From assembly GCA_016946835.1 (NCBI GenBank), contig JACVTC010000040.1, positions 402,501-440,000 of the forward strand: DNA of 37,500 bases, read 5' to 3'. The position numbers were made by a program, and so were the translations under genes. Below are positions 35,912-37,500 of this stretch, piece by piece. Below the pieces are notes generated by a model. It saw nothing but the letters and a program-made list of their open reading frames with translations. It was not told the DNA's origin and searched no databases. How positions within the stretch are numbered: the stretch's first letter is position 1; every line of letters starts with the position of its first letter. This DNA is from Neocallimastix lanati (nom. inval.). Lineage: Eukaryota; Neocallimastigomycota; Neocallimastigomycetes; Neocallimastigales; Neocallimastigaceae.

Positions 35912-36538
35912 TATTATTCAATTATTTATTATTTATTATTTATTATTTATTATTCAATTATTTATTATTTATTATTTATTATTTATTATTTATTATTTAT
36001 TATTTATTATTTATTATTTATTATTTATTATTTATTATTTATTATTTATTATTTATTATTTATTATTTATTATTTATTATTTATTATTTATTATTTATTA
36101 TTTATTATTATTTATTATTTATTATTTATTATTTATTATTTATTATTTATTATTTATTATTTATTATTTATTATTTATTATTTATTATTTATTATTTATT
36201 ATTTATTATTTATTATTTATTATTTATTATTTATTATTTATTATTTATTATTTATTATTTATTATTTATTATTTATTATTTATTATTTATTATTTATTAT
36301 TTATTATTTATTATTTTATTTATTAATTATTAATTATTATTTATTATTCAATTATTATTTATTATTTATTATTTATTATTTATTATTCAATTATTTATAT
36401 TTATTATTTATTATTTATTATTTATTATTTATTATTTATTATTTATTATTTATTATTTATTATTTATTATTTATTATTTATTATTTATTATTTATTATTT
36501 ATTATTTATTATTTATTATTTATTATTTATTATTTATT
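35912..36538. repeat. TTATTTA heptanucleotide tandem array
   Basis: About 630 bases of a 7-base unit with a few interruptions (TTATTCAATTA near 35916, 35950, 36346 and 36386; an 8-base slip near 36108). Because 7 is not a multiple of 3 and the unit has no stop in the sense direction, all three forward frames are open and read IIYYLLF repeats. This is a repeat artefact, not a protein gene. Confidence 0.95.
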
Positions 36539-37284
36539 TATTATATCATAATAACATTATCAATTTTTTATTATCAAATTATAATAATAATAATTTTTAT
36601 TATTATTATAATCTTTATTATTTTAATCATTAATTTTATCATTATTTATATCATATAATTTACTGTAAATTTTTATTATCATTATTTTTATTTATATTGT
36701 TATTATAAACAATTAAAAATTATAAACAATTAACTAAAAATTATTATTAATCTTAGGAAAATTTTATATATTAATAATTAAGACATTATTTTTCAGACCG
36801 CTTCTAAATAATTATTATTGGTTAATTAATAAAAAAAAAAAATAAAAAATAAAAATTAAAATTAAAATTAAAATAAAATTAAAAATAAAAATAAATATTT
36901 ATAAATAATAATTTTTACAGTTTAAATTGATAATTCTTTAATTAATGATTTTAAACAAAATTAGTTTTGTCTACCTTTTTATTAATTTTTATTAATATAA
37001 TATTTTTTATTTTTATTTTTATTTTATGTTAGAATAAACACTTTAAGTTTTTGTAATCTCAAATTTTATTTATTATTTTTATTAATATTTTATTGTTTAT
37101 TTATTATTATAGTTAACTATTTTTTAATTATTATTTAATATTTTTTATATATTTTTACTACATAAATTTTAATTATATCACAATTTATATAATAATTGAT
37201 TTCTTAATATTTTATAGCATTTATATACATAAAATTTATATATGTTTAATAACAAGAATAATATTCATATATTGAACTTTATTT
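36539..37284. other. A/T-rich spacer
   Basis: ATT and AAAT runs. One mixed patch near 36780-36830 was not recognised. No ORF with a credible composition. Confidence 0.75.
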
Positions 37285-37412
37285 CTAATATTTTATTTTA
37301 TTTTACTTTATTTAATCTATACTTTACATTTATATTTCTACTATTTATTTTATTTTATTTAATTCATACTTCATATTTATATTTCAACTATTTATTTTAT
37401 TTTATTTTATCT
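37285..37412 (-). repeat. Inverted copy of the 46-base satellite unit
   Basis: The reverse complement reads AAATAGTTGAAATATAAATA, GAAGTATGAATTAAATAAAA, then TAGTAGAAATATAAATGTAA and AGTATAGATTAAATAAAG. These are two units about 47 bases apart, matching the monomer of the array at 24347-24513 but on the opposite strand. The array may continue past the window. Confidence 0.85.
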
Positions 37413-37500
37413 TTTTTTTTTATTTAATTAAAAATATATCTTATTATCTAGGAATGACACTAGTGAAAATATAAATTTTTAATAAATATATAATTTATTT

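Noticed and set aside
35828-36658. Three overlapping hydrophobic frames of 145-276 codons
   Set aside because: They arise from the TTATTTA array, which lacks stops in every forward frame.

Overview
The window looks like nuclear DNA of a fungus with extremely A+T-rich non-coding sequence, most likely an anaerobic gut fungus (Neocallimastigomycota). Three things suggest this. The 1565-residue class V myosin is of fungal Myo2 type. Genes are small islands in A/T homopolymers and microsatellites, and have short GT-AG introns. The well-expressed gene uses G- and C-ending codons (AAG, CGT, GGT) against that background. The lineage call is inference; Dictyostelium-like genomes share the base composition but fit the myosin less well.

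Layout: 1-3430 is A/T-rich spacer. 3431-8219 (+) is the class V myosin, with a 39-base first exon. 9142-15380 (+) is a retroelement cluster: a decayed reverse-transcriptase fragment, a full-length LINE with an intact 1361-codon endonuclease/reverse-transcriptase ORF and a 39-base poly(A), a 5'-truncated relative, and a short non-coding element with a similar 3' end. 15381-20566 is spacer. 20567-23872 (+) is a heterotrimeric G-protein alpha subunit spread over at least 12 exons; its initiator ATG was not found. 24296-25995 is a large AAAAT satellite with 46-base and 88-base higher-order units. 27029-29070 (-) is a second retroelement cluster: a dead LINE copy between two short elements of the same tail family. 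29937-30801 is an inverted repeat enclosing a small 85-codon ORF (30043-30300, -) with an RVxF-like motif. The rest is spacer with very long microsatellites: (ATT)n 33520-33919, a TTATTTA heptamer array 35912-36538, and an inverted copy of the 46-base satellite unit near the window end.

The two recognisable host genes act in separate processes: actin-based cargo transport (myosin V) and receptor-coupled signalling (G-alpha). Nothing indicates a functional cluster. The most notable content is the retroelement family with a common 3' terminus, carried by both coding LINEs and short non-coding elements, and the inverted-repeat locus with the small ORF. I saw no convincing tRNA, rRNA or CRISPR. 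Protein identities come from motif recognition by eye, not database searches.
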